From Epilithonimonas zeae (GTDB lineage Bacteria > Bacteroidota > Bacteroidia > Flavobacteriales > Weeksellaceae), in assembly GCF_023278365.1 (NCBI RefSeq), contig NZ_CP075338.1, positions 3,410,001 to 3,474,000 on the forward strand: a stretch of DNA of 64,000 bases. The letters are read 5' to 3'. The notes under the pieces were generated by a model, which was not told the DNA's origin, did no database searches, and saw nothing but the letters and a program-made list of their open reading frames with translations. Within the stretch, counting starts at the first letter, position 1. Each line of letters begins with the position of its first letter. Below are positions 9,521 to 17,838 of this stretch, piece by piece. Position numbers and translations under genes: made by a program.

Positions 9521-11602
9521 TTACCAGATTTTTATGCGTTTTTCTGGAGCAACATATAACTTGTCTCCAGGTTTTATATCGAATGCTTTTTGGAAGGCAT
9601 CCATATTAACCAAAGGTCCAAAACTTCTGTAATAACCTGGCGAATGCGGGTCAGTTTTCACTTGATTGGTCATGTATTTGTCGGTAGATTTGGTTCTCCA
9701 AACCGTTGCCCAACTCATAAAGAACCTTTGATCTTGTGTCAATCCGCTGATTTCTCCGGGATTCCCATGGTCTTTCAGATACATTTGCAAAGCGGTGTAA
9801 GCGACATTAATTCCGCCTAAGTCTCCAATATTTTCTCCGCTCGTGAATTTTCCGTTGACAAAACTTCCAGCTACAGGCTCGTATTTATCATATTGTGCAG
9901 CCAATTGTCCAACTTTTTCGTCGAAGTTTTTTCTATCGCTCTCTGTCCACCAATTGTTAAGATTTCCATCTCCGTCAAATCTCGAACCGCTGTCATCAAA
10001 TCCGTGAGAAATCTCGTGACCAATTACACCGCCAATTCCTCCAAAGTTAACTGCAGGGTCTGCATTGAAATTGAAAAACGGAGGTTGAAGAATTGCTGCC
10101 GGGAAAACAATCTCATTATTGGAAGAACTATAATAGGCATTCACTGTTTGCGGGGACATTCCCCATTCGGTTTTGTCTACCGGTTTTCCTACTTTGTCCA
10201 GATTTTTTGCATAATTCCATTCAGAGATTTTCTCAAGATTATTGTAATAAGTTCCATTATTGGAAGCTAGTTGCAGATTCAGTTTAGAATAATCTTTCCA
10301 TTTGTCTGGATAAGCAATCTTTACTTTGAATTTGGATAATTTTTCCAATGCTTTTTCTCGAGTCACGGGCGACATCCATTCCAGATTTTCTATGTGAAGT
10401 TTGAAAGACTTTTTGATGTAATCTACATAAGTTTCCATCTTTTGTTTGGCTTCTGCAGGAAAATATTTTTCAACATACAATTTTCCAAAAGCTTCTCCCA
10501 AAACACTATTGATTACCCCAAGTCCACGTTTTTCCATAGAACGCTGCTCTTGTTGACCTTGCAAATATTTGGAATAAAAATCAAAACGGATGTTGTCCAG
10601 ATTTTGGTCAAGGTTTCCTGCATTGTTATTCAAAAGGTCGTACTTCATATATTCTTTGATAAGTCCGATGTTTTTATCGGTCATCCAAGAATCCATATTT
10701 TGATAATATTTCAATTCGCCAATAATCACTTTATCTGTGTTTACGCCAACTGTTTTCAGATAGTCAGGAAGGTTAATGTTTTTTACTAATGGTTTTAATT
10801 CCTCGACAGTTTTAGGATTGTAACGCAAATTAGCATCACGGCCTTGTTCCAGAGTCAGAAGGTCTTGAGCTAGTTTTTTCTCGAAATCTACAATTTGCTG
10901 AGCAGTTGCGTCAGGAGTTTTATTTCCAAGAACTGTTTCCAGTTTGGCAACGTAACCTTTATATTCGGCTAATGTTTTGGTGTTGGCGTCGTTCACTTTT
11001 TGGTAGTAATCTTTACCTAAACCTAAACTTGGACCGCCAAGATAAACAGCATTCATTACGGAGTTTTTCATATCCGCACCAACTCGCCATCCATAAAAAG
11101 GATTGTCACCTGCGGGTGTCGCTTCGATAAGATATTTTTGTAAATCTTTTACATTTTTTATAGCATCAATTTTAGCTAATTGAGATTTGATAGGATTGAT
11201 TCCTTCTGCATTTCTCTTATTCCAATCGATGAAAGTTCCATAAAGTGCCTGAATTTTTTCGCCTTCGGAATTAGAGCTGAATTTTTCTGAAAGAATTTTG
11301 TTCAAAATATCCAAAGACGCAACATCTACATCTTCTCTCAACGCATTGAAAGAACCCCAGCTTGGTTTATCTGATGGAATCACTGCTGTTTTCATCCAGC
11401 CACCATTAACATAATTGTAGAAATCATCTTGTGGTCTTACAGATTTGTCCATATAAGAAATATTAAGTCCTTCTTCTTTTATTTCCTTTGGCATTTCTAT
11501 TTCTTTTTTCGGTTTTTCTACTTGGGTTTTTTGTGACGTAGAGCAAGATTCTAAATAAAATGTTGCTGCAATGGTCATCACATAAATGCTGATTCTTTTC
11601 AT
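9521..11602 (-). CDS. M13 family zinc endopeptidase (PepO/neprilysin-like) lipoprotein
   Basis: This 693-residue metalloprotease is probably anchored to the envelope: the N-terminal hydrophobic stretch ends at a lipobox-like LESC (Cys about 20). Family marks are NAYYSSSNNEIVFPAAILQP, the zinc site HEISHGFDD (HExxH, about residue 530), and the third ligand motif ENIGDLGG. M13 enzymes cut short peptides. The C-terminus ends IKIW, close to the usual C-x-x-W tail but without the Cys. It is a single gene with its own terminator. A TAnnTTTG-type element (TACATTTG on the minus strand) sits at 11624-11631. Confidence 0.93.
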   Translation of the reverse strand: MKRISIYVMTIAATFYLESCSTSQKTQVEKPKKEIEMPKEIKEEGLNISYMDKSVRPQDDFYNYVNGGWMKTAVIPSDKPSWGSFNALREDVDVASLDILNKILSEKFSSNSEGEKIQALYGTFIDWNKRNAEGINPIKSQLAKIDAIKNVKDLQKYLIEATPAGDNPFYGWRVGADMKNSVMNAVYLGGPSLGLGKDYYQKVNDANTKTLAEYKGYVAKLETVLGNKTPDATAQQIVDFEKKLAQDLLTLEQGRDANLRYNPKTVEELKPLVKNINLPDYLKTVGVNTDKVIIGELKYYQNMDSWMTDKNIGLIKEYMKYDLLNNNAGNLDQNLDNIRFDFYSKYLQGQQEQRSMEKRGLGVINSVLGEAFGKLYVEKYFPAEAKQKMETYVDYIKKSFKLHIENLEWMSPVTREKALEKLSKFKVKIAYPDKWKDYSKLNLQLASNNGTYYNNLEKISEWNYAKNLDKVGKPVDKTEWGMSPQTVNAYYSSSNNEIVFPAAILQPPFFNFNADPAVNFGGIGGVIGHEISHGFDDSGSRFDGDGNLNNWWTESDRKNFDEKVGQLAAQYDKYEPVAGSFVNGKFTSGENIGDLGGINVAYTALQMYLKDHGNPGEISGLTQDQRFFMSWATVWRTKSTDKYMTNQVKTDPHSPGYYRSFGPLVNMDAFQKAFDIKPGDKLYVAPEKRIKIW

Positions 11603-11669
11603 TGAGATTTATTTTAAGACTTTCAAATGTATGGAATTTAAATTTTTTTTGAATCTTAATTAAAAGAAA

Positions 11670-11693
11670 AATCCCACTCAATAGAATGGGATT
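11670..11693. terminator. Hairpin between toxin gene and M13 peptidase gene
   Basis: AATCCCA and TGGGATT pair around ten bases, with A-run before and T-rich sequence after. It lies downstream of the toxin stop on the minus strand. Confidence 0.65.
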
Positions 11694-11725
11694 TGAATAT
11701 TTTTGAAAATCAAAACAAGTTTATA

Positions 11726-12019
11726 TTATAATTCTAATTTGTCAGGATTTCTTCTATTATCATAAAAAGCTAAAATGTTAATAATTTTATTTTCTATGCT
11801 ATAAAACATTGAGAAATTTCTTAAAATTAAGGTTCTTCTAACTTCATCTAAATCTGTTATAGTGCCGATTGATGGGTTTTCTTTTAACAATTTTTCTGCC
11901 TCTAATGTTTCTTTAAGAATTTTTGTTGAATACGTTTTAGATTGATTGTGCTCAATCCAAAATTCCAAAATATCAACTCGTTGCTTTGAAGCTTTTTTTG
12001 TCCATTCTATTTGAAACAT
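11726..12019 (-). CDS. RelE/ParE-superfamily toxin
   Basis: This 97-residue protein has the size and pattern of a ParE/RelE-type toxin: an N-terminal FQIEWTKKASKQRVDILEFW helix region, a central motif around PSIGTITDLDEVRRTLILRNFSMFYSI, and a C-terminal strand rich in aromatic and basic residues (ILAFYDNRRNP). Members act on gyrase or on mRNA in the ribosome; which applies cannot be told from sequence alone. It overlaps the upstream antitoxin gene by 13 bases, the usual antitoxin-first arrangement. Confidence 0.85.
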   Translation of the reverse strand: MFQIEWTKKASKQRVDILEFWIEHNQSKTYSTKILKETLEAEKLLKENPSIGTITDLDEVRRTLILRNFSMFYSIENKIINILAFYDNRRNPDKLEL

Positions 12020-12231
12020 TCTTTCGCTCTTTTTAGGGCTTCTTCGCTAGAGATTACATTTCCGCTTTTTACATCATCCAATCCTTCCTGAATTAACTTT
12101 TTTTCAAAATCAGTAAGTTTTAATATTTTTTCTTTTTTCGAAACCTCAAATTTTATATTCAACTCCTTCAAAAGAGTTTCAATTAATTTTAATTGATTTT
12201 CAGATTCATTATGTAAAGTAATTGTGCTCAT
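12007..12231 (-). CDS. Antitoxin of a RelE/ParE-type module
   Basis: This 74-residue acidic/basic protein precedes and overlaps the toxin gene. It resembles the small DUF2683-type partners found with ParE-like toxins in Bacteroidota: an N-terminal segment rich in Leu and Lys, then a C-terminal helix (SSEEALKRAKECF) likely to wrap the toxin. No clear ribbon-helix-helix or HTH DNA-binding motif is visible, so autoregulation is uncertain. The call rests on position and overlap more than on sequence. Confidence 0.75.
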   Translation of the reverse strand: MSTITLHNESENQLKLIETLLKELNIKFEVSKKEKILKLTDFEKKLIQEGLDDVKSGNVISSEEALKRAKECFK

Positions 12232-12257
12232 TTTGAAAATTTAAGTAAAGTTAATAA

Positions 12258-12289
12258 AAAATTCCTTCAATTAAAACTGAAGGAATTTT
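12258..12289 (-). terminator. asnS terminator
   Basis: AAAATTCCTTCA and TGAAGGAATTTT form a 12-base perfect stem around ATTAAAAC, shortly after the asnS stop on the minus strand. Confidence 0.85.
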
Positions 12290-12312
12290 ACTTTTTATAT
12301 TCAAGTTAATGA

Positions 12313-13761
12313 TTAAAACTCTGCGTTTTTCGGTGTTCTTGGGAAAGGAATCACGTCTCTGATGTTCGTCATTCCGGTTACAAAAAGCACCAATCTTTCC
12401 AATCCTAATCCAAAGCCAGCGTGCGGCACAGAACCGAATCTTCTCGTATCCATATACCACCACAGTTCTTCTTCGTCAACGTGCATTTCTGCCATTTTCG
12501 TTTTCAGAACATCCAGTCTTGCTTCTCTTTCAGAACCGCCGATGATTTCTCCGATTCCTGGGAAAAGAACGTCCATTGCTGCAACGGTTTTGTTGTCATC
12601 ATTCAGTTTCATGTAGAAAGCCTTGATTTCTTTTGGATAATCAAACAAAACAACTGGGCTTTCAAAATGTTTTTCAACTAAGAATCTCTCGTGCTCAGAC
12701 TGCAAATCGGTTCCCCATTTCTCAACAGGGTATTGAAATTTTCCTTTTTTGTTTTCTTTAGAATTCAATAATATTTCAATTGCTTCTGTGTAAGAAACTC
12801 TCTTGAATCTTTTTGCAATCACATTTTCCAGCTTTTCGATAAGACCTTCTTTTGCTCTTTCTTTTTCTGGTTTTGATTTTTGCTCTTCTTCAAAACGTTT
12901 GTCAAGGAATTCCAAATCGTCTTTGCAATTGTCCAAAACATATTTAATGACGTATTTCAGGAAATCCTCAGCCAAGTCGATATTATCTTCCAAATTATTG
13001 AAAGCAACTTCAGGCTCAATCATCCAGAACTCGGCTAAGTGACGCGTTGTATTAGAATTTTCTGCACGGAAAGTTGGCCCGAAAGTATAAATTCTTCCCA
13101 ATCCCATTGCTGCAGTTTCACCTTCAAGCTGTCCAGAAACTGTTAAGTTAGTTTTTTTTCCAAAAAAATCTTCAGAAAAATCGATTTCTCCGTCTTCTGT
13201 TTTTGGAATATTATTAAGGTCAAAGTTGGTAACACCGAACATTTCGCCAGCACCTTCTGCATCAGCTCCAGTAATTACAGGCGTGTTGATGTAGAAAAAC
13301 TGATTTTGATTAAAGAAAGAGTGAACCGCAAAACTCACAGCGTGGCGTACTCTGAAAACGGCACCAAACAAGTTGGTTCTGAATCTCAAATGAGCCTGCT
13401 CACGCAATTTTTCCAAACTGTGTTTCTTCGGTTGAAGAATGGTTGCCTGTAATTCGTCAAAGAAATTATCTCCAAGAACCGTAATTTTCTTAGCGATGAT
13501 TTCCACCGTTTGACCAGCACCTTGACTTTCCACAACTTCACCTACAACTTTCAAAGACGAAGCAGTATTGATTTTCTTGATAGTTTCTTCGTCGAAATTT
13601 TCAAAATCTACTACAATTTGCAAATTATTAATCGTAGAACCGTCATTCAATGCGATAAAGCGATTGGAACGAAACGCACGAACCCAACCCTGAACGGTAA
13701 TGTCGTGATGTAATACTTTTTTGTAATCTGCCAAAAGGTCTTTAATAGTCTGTCTTTTCAT
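12313..13761 (-). CDS. asnS: Asparagine--tRNA ligase
   Basis: AsnRS charges tRNA-Asn with asparagine. The 482-residue protein has an N-terminal OB-fold anticodon domain ([21 protein letters not shown], about residues 22-43) and class II catalytic motifs: a motif 2 region at [24 protein letters not shown] and motif 3 near the C-terminus ([16 protein letters not shown]). I chose the ATG at 13761 ([10 protein letters not shown]) over a Met 48 bases upstream because homologues start close to the OB fold. It is monocistronic, with a terminator downstream. Confidence 0.96.
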   Translation of the reverse strand: MKRQTIKDLLADYKKVLHHDITVQGWVRAFRSNRFIALNDGSTINNLQIVVDFENFDEETIKKINTASSLKVVGEVVESQGAGQTVEIIAKKITVLGDNFFDELQATILQPKKHSLEKLREQAHLRFRTNLFGAVFRVRHAVSFAVHSFFNQNQFFYINTPVITGADAEGAGEMFGVTNFDLNNIPKTEDGEIDFSEDFFGKKTNLTVSGQLEGETAAMGLGRIYTFGPTFRAENSNTTRHLAEFWMIEPEVAFNNLEDNIDLAEDFLKYVIKYVLDNCKDDLEFLDKRFEEEQKSKPEKERAKEGLIEKLENVIAKRFKRVSYTEAIEILLNSKENKKGKFQYPVEKWGTDLQSEHERFLVEKHFESPVVLFDYPKEIKAFYMKLNDDNKTVAAMDVLFPGIGEIIGGSEREARLDVLKTKMAEMHVDEEELWWYMDTRRFGSVPHAGFGLGLERLVLFVTGMTNIRDVIPFPRTPKNAEF

Positions 13762-13870
13762 TTTAGTAAAACTTTGTGAAGTTTCTGTTTTAAAATTAAG
13801 TGAGTGCAAATTTAGGAAAAATCACTTTAAGTCCTTAATTACATTTAGAGTTTCTATCTTTTATATCAAA

Positions 13871-14470
13871 TCAATTCAATAAAACTGATTTTCTAATACT
13901 TTTTCCCTGACGGATTTTCCAGGCGTGATAAGAACTGGGAACATCGAATTTCCATTTCGGTAAAATCAGAACAATTAAAATAACATCGATATGAGAAATT
14001 AATCCAAGGATTAAGCATAAATAAAATGCCCAGTTTGCTGTACTGAAACTTATCAAAAAAGTAAAAGCAATTAGCAGACTCAATCCCCAAAGTTTGGAAA
14101 GCCAAGCGTGTGTACAAGTTTCTTTCCCGAATTTCCAAAAACTGATGATGTAACACAAAGCTTCCATCCCGAAAATGAATGAAATGCTTTTCCAATGGTA
14201 TTTGATGATTTCGGAATTTAGCCAATAAGTTGAAAATCCGATTGTCAGCCAGAAGACCAAATCGGTTTGACTATCCAATCTTCTTAATTTCTCGGATGAA
14301 ACGCCAGCTTTTCGCGCAATGATTCCATCGAAAATATCAGTTAATAATCCGAAATACATTAGAGCTAAAATCATATTCCTTGATTTTTCGCCAACAAAAT
14401 ATCCTAAATATAGAATGGCAATTGCTGAGAGAAATCTTAATAATATTAATAAATAGGGGATTGTTTTCAT
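13871..14470 (-). CDS. CDP-alcohol phosphatidyltransferase family membrane protein
   Basis: The 199-residue protein has about six hydrophobic segments and the family signature D-x2-DG-x2-AR near residues 46-54 (LTDIFDGIIARKAG), followed by D-x3-D (LDSQTDLVFW). The family joins a CDP-linked lipid to an alcohol in phospholipid synthesis. The usual Gly between AR and the last Asp pair appears to be Leu here (EKLRRLD), so activity or substrate may differ. The start at 14470 (MKTIPYLLI) avoids overlap with the next gene; a longer frame begins at 14509. Confidence 0.85.
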   Translation of the reverse strand: MKTIPYLLILLRFLSAIAILYLGYFVGEKSRNMILALMYFGLLTDIFDGIIARKAGVSSEKLRRLDSQTDLVFWLTIGFSTYWLNSEIIKYHWKSISFIFGMEALCYIISFWKFGKETCTHAWLSKLWGLSLLIAFTFLISFSTANWAFYLCLILGLISHIDVILIVLILPKWKFDVPSSYHAWKIRQGKSIRKSVLLN

Positions 14471-14489
14471 TTGATAGAGTTTTAAAATA

Positions 14490-14966
14490 TTAAAAGAGAT
14501 TAATTCCAAATGAAAATCGAAAACCTTCAGTTGGAAAATGTTTATATTGTTGATATTCGAAGTTATATCCCAATTCTGCTGTAAAAAAATAATAAAAATT
14601 AATACCTAATTTTGGAGAAACTGCGTTTGGAGTTATTCCTGCACCGAGATATAATCCTTTAATAACATCTTTATTTTTTTCAAATGATGCTATTTTATAG
14701 AAATAATCAAGCTCCGGAATAACGATGAATTTTCTACCTTCCAAATCCCACCAATTAAAATGACCTCTCAGACTTATCCAATGATTTAAATTTTCACCCA
14801 TTGGGATTTTTGGACCAAAAGAAAAGAATGCCTTGTTGTCAATAGAAGTGCCCTCAATTCTTGCTGCTAAAATTATAATCAGTTTTTTCAGATCTTCCTC
14901 CTTTCCGATTTGTCCTTTAGAAAGACCAAAACAAAAAAATAGAACAGAGACAATAAAAGTTTTCAT
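14490..14966 (-). CDS. Small secreted protein, possible outer-membrane beta-barrel
   Basis: The 158-residue protein has a signal peptide (MKTFIVSVLFFCFGLSKG). It then alternates aromatic and polar residues in short strands (FVVIPELDYFYKIAS, LGINFYYFFTAELGYNFEY) and ends GINLF, a C-terminal Phe as in many barrels. It is short for a complete barrel. It lies 19 bases upstream of the CDP-alcohol phosphotransferase gene, and the two may be co-transcribed. Function unknown. Confidence 0.7.
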   Translation of the reverse strand: MKTFIVSVLFFCFGLSKGQIGKEEDLKKLIIILAARIEGTSIDNKAFFSFGPKIPMGENLNHWISLRGHFNWWDLEGRKFIVIPELDYFYKIASFEKNKDVIKGLYLGAGITPNAVSPKLGINFYYFFTAELGYNFEYQQYKHFPTEGFRFSFGINLF

Positions 14967-15070
14967 AACAATTAATTTAAAATTGATGAGTCAAAATTAT
15001 TTCCGAACCTCAATTTTGTAAATGCGGAAATGAATTAATATTTTTTCTAAATTTGTGAAAATCGCAAAAA

Positions 15071-16006
15071 GTGTATCAGGAACTTTTACTGAAAGAAATC
15101 AGAAACAAAATTGGAAACCAATCCCTGAATGATGAGCTGGCGAATGTCCTCAACATCAGCTACGACGCAGCGCACAGAAGAACCTCGATGAAATCTAAAT
15201 TTTCGTTGGAAGAAAGTTTACAGCTTGCAAAGTTTTACAACATTTCGTTGGATAGATTTCTAGAAAATACGGATAATCTTTTGGTTAAGAAGACGAAAGC
15301 AGTCAATAAAATTGAGGATTTACATTCGTTTTTTGATAATACTTTAGATATTTTGAATGCTATTCAGTTTTCGGAGAATTCTGTAATTTATTATTCTGCG
15401 AAGGATATTCCGTTTTTTTATACTGTTTCAGATACGTTATTGTCGAGATTCAAAATCTATGTTTGGATGAATCTTCTGAATTCTAAACAGGTTTTTATTC
15501 CGTTTCAGGATTTCCAGCCACAACAATTTAATTCAAAAACTAAAATTCTGAGAGAGATTTATGAAAAACAAAATGTGATAGAACTCTGGAATGATATGAC
15601 AATTTCAAGTATTTTACTTCAGGTTTCTTTTTATTTTGAAATTGGACTTCTCAAAAAAGAAGATGCGATTGAGATTTTGGCAGAATTGGAAAAATTAATT
15701 AGATATATAGAAAACAAAACAGAGACTAATCCTCGTTTTCAGATTTATCAGAACGAGTTGGTTCATCTTTCCAATGATATTTTCATATCAAATGGTTCGC
15801 AGTCAACAATGGCGATTCCTTGTAATATGTTCGGGTATCTCTTGACAAACGATATAAAAACCTGTAATGAAACTTTGAATTATTTTGAACATCAAATTAA
15901 GAATTGCAAATCTCTGAACACGGCTGGAAATAGAGATAGGAAGCTGTTTTTCAATAGAATGCAAACTCAAATAGAAAATTTGAAAACGAAATTACAATTT
16001 CTTTAA
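15071..16006 (+). CDS. Helix-turn-helix regulator, unknown target
   Basis: The 311-residue protein starts at GTG. The N-terminal 65 residues are an XRE-like helix-turn-helix (SLNDELANVLNISYDAAHRR, then FSLEESLQLAKFYNISLDRF), as in many Bacteroidota regulators. The remainder is helical, without a recognised ligand domain, rich in Phe, Ile and Asn. Its TAA abuts the ATG of the membrane-protein gene (TAAATG), so translation of the two is probably coupled. A regulator that controls or senses through that membrane protein is a reasonable inference. Confidence 0.78.
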   Translation: MYQELLLKEIRNKIGNQSLNDELANVLNISYDAAHRRTSMKSKFSLEESLQLAKFYNISLDRFLENTDNLLVKKTKAVNKIEDLHSFFDNTLDILNAIQFSENSVIYYSAKDIPFFYTVSDTLLSRFKIYVWMNLLNSKQVFIPFQDFQPQQFNSKTKILREIYEKQNVIELWNDMTISSILLQVSFYFEIGLLKKEDAIEILAELEKLIRYIENKTETNPRFQIYQNELVHLSNDIFISNGSQSTMAIPCNMFGYLLTNDIKTCNETLNYFEHQIKNCKSLNTAGNRDRKLFFNRMQTQIENLKTKLQFL

Positions 16007-16729
16007 ATGCTATTAAAAAAAACACTTATTTTGAAAAAAACAACATCACAATCTTCTAACTCCATACTCGAAACCATAGAGCCAGGCTTCCTTTTTGCCG
16101 ATTTTCTGATGATGGGATTTATGGCATTCAAATATTATATGCTTTGGAGTAATCCGCAAATTGGCGATGCTACAAGTATTTTCCAAATGGCAGGATTGAT
16201 GGGATTCGAGTTCGTTATGATTCACTCTGGTGTATTTATGGCTATAATGCCAAAATGGCTTTCGTTGCTAGCTTTTGCTCCCTTTTATGGATTATTTGCT
16301 TGGGCTTTCAACAAAATAATTGGTGGAGATAATTTGGTAACATACATTTATATGATTGCGGTATTCAACAGAATGCGTTTTGCTTTTTTCAATTTAAATG
16401 AAGATATGAAACAAAAGCAAATTGGGCGGTCTGTTTTTGCGGCAATGTTTTATTTTTTCCTTGTATTTGGAGTTGTGCTTGGCTCATCGCTCATCCCAGA
16501 ATTAGGATTAAATGAAGCTAATCTTGAAAGAATCGGCTATGCTGAAGCCAAAACACACGGCGGACTTTTCCTGGATGAACCCAAAACAGCCATTTGCTTG
16601 GGAACCATTTATTATTTAGGTTTATGCTTATTTTCCTTACCAACCAAATGGTTTTGGAATGAACAGAAATGGGAGACGAGAACAAAAAAATGGACTAATT
16701 CGATAGAAAGTTACAAAAAAAATAAATGA
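16007..16729 (+). CDS. Multi-pass membrane protein of unknown function
   Basis: The 240-residue protein has about five or six hydrophobic segments (residues about 30-48, 60-75, 82-98, 105-125, 140-165, 195-215). I recognise no motif of a transporter or enzyme. It is directly adjacent to the upstream HTH gene, with no intervening base between stop and start, so it is almost certainly in the same transcript. Downstream lies the rimM remnant, on the opposite strand. Confidence 0.72.
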   Translation: MLLKKTLILKKTTSQSSNSILETIEPGFLFADFLMMGFMAFKYYMLWSNPQIGDATSIFQMAGLMGFEFVMIHSGVFMAIMPKWLSLLAFAPFYGLFAWAFNKIIGGDNLVTYIYMIAVFNRMRFAFFNLNEDMKQKQIGRSVFAAMFYFFLVFGVVLGSSLIPELGLNEANLERIGYAEAKTHGGLFLDEPKTAICLGTIYYLGLCLFSLPTKWFWNEQKWETRTKKWTNSIESYKKNK

Positions 16730-16764
16730 ATAAATAAACAATCGATTTATCAAAAAAACGTTAT

Positions 16765-16912
16765 TTACTCATTCTTTTTAGAAGGCGCCAAAAAAAACAT
16801 CCATCAAACCTTCTGGCAAAAACATTTTGATAAATTACTCTTAACAGTTCACTTCCAAACCCCAATCTCTAATGAATGGAATGGTGATTTCCTTGCTGGA
16901 AAGATTGTGATA
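16765..16912 (-). pseudogene. Decayed copy of the 3' end of rimM
   Basis: Read on the minus strand, this stretch translates in pieces to KEITIPFIRDWGLEVN, then FIKMFLPEGLMDVF, then APSKKNE and stop. Intact RimM, encoded at 19490-20032, has KEIIIPIIRDWILEVN, FIQMFLPEGLMDVF and IPSKKDE in the same order. The copy has at least two internal stop codons and one frameshift at a T-run, and has no 5' part. It lies 2.6 kb from the intact gene, in the same orientation, with the AraC regulator and serine hydrolase between them. Confidence 0.9.
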
Positions 16913-16970
16913 CAAGATTGTTTTTTAATAAAATGTATGAACAAATTGATAATCTAAAACAAAAACTATA

Positions 16971-17774
16971 ATGAAAAACCTTCGTAATGGCGAATTTTTT
17001 GGACAGACCAATGAAAAGCTCAACTTTGATGGATTGACCATTACGGATACCGAATACACGCATCCTTACGTCGATTGGCATTATCACGAGAATCCTTATT
17101 TTACGTTTTTGCTTCAGGGAAATATGACGGAAGGAAACAAGAAAGAAATCTATGATTGTTCTGCTGGAACTTTGCTTTACCATCATTGGGAAGACGCACA
17201 TTACAACATCAAACCGGACATTTTCACCAGAGGTTTTCATATCGAAATTACGGAAGAATGGTTTAGAAAGTTTCAGGTTTCAAAGGATAATGTGGAAGGC
17301 AGTTTCAATATCAAAAATCCAGTTTTCAAATTATTGATTTACCAGATTTTCAAAGAATCAAAATTGAATGATAATTCTTTTGAATTGAGTATTAATCAAA
17401 CTTTATTGAATCTTTTTAGCCAATTGTCCAAGCAGAAAAGCTCTTCTGAAAAGAAACCGATTTGGGTTAATCAGATAGATGAAATTCTTCACGAAAGTTT
17501 TACGGAAAAATTAAATCTAACAGAACTTTCCCAAACTCTGAATATTCATCCGATGCATCTCAGTCGGGATTTTCAGAAATATTTCCATTGTAATTTGGGC
17601 GAATATATCAGAAAACTGAAAGTCGAAAAATCATTAATTCTTCTCAATCAAAATGACTCTCTTTCCGATGTTGCCTTAGAATGTGGATTTGCAGACCAAA
17701 GTCATTTTAATCGTTGTTTCAAAGAAAATATCGGAATTACGCCATTGAAATTTAAAAATATTCTGAAAAAGTAG
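16971..17774 (+). CDS. AraC family transcriptional regulator
   Basis: The 267-residue protein has an N-terminal cupin-like sensor region (HPYVDWHYHENPYFTFLLQG, about residues 33-52, with several His) and a C-terminal double HTH: the first helix pair around KLNLTELSQTLNIHPMHLSRDFQK, the second in SDVALECGFADQSHFNRCFKENIG. It lies directly upstream of, and in the same direction as, the serine hydrolase gene, which has its own promoter-like element at 17815. Both genes lie between two copies of the rimM 3' end. The effector is unknown. Confidence 0.9.
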   Translation: MKNLRNGEFFGQTNEKLNFDGLTITDTEYTHPYVDWHYHENPYFTFLLQGNMTEGNKKEIYDCSAGTLLYHHWEDAHYNIKPDIFTRGFHIEITEEWFRKFQVSKDNVEGSFNIKNPVFKLLIYQIFKESKLNDNSFELSINQTLLNLFSQLSKQKSSSEKKPIWVNQIDEILHESFTEKLNLTELSQTLNIHPMHLSRDFQKYFHCNLGEYIRKLKVEKSLILLNQNDSLSDVALECGFADQSHFNRCFKENIGITPLKFKNILKK

Positions 17775-17814
17775 TGATGTTAATTTTATTCTATTTTTTT
17801 CAACAGTCAAAGTC

Positions 17815-17822
17815 TAATTTTG
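17815..17822 (+). promoter_or_regulatory. -7 element upstream of the serine hydrolase gene
   Basis: TAATTTTG matches TAnnTTTG and ends 16 bases before the ATG. No convincing TTG at the -33 distance was found. Confidence 0.45.
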
Positions 17823-17838
17823 TCAGATAAAATTTACA

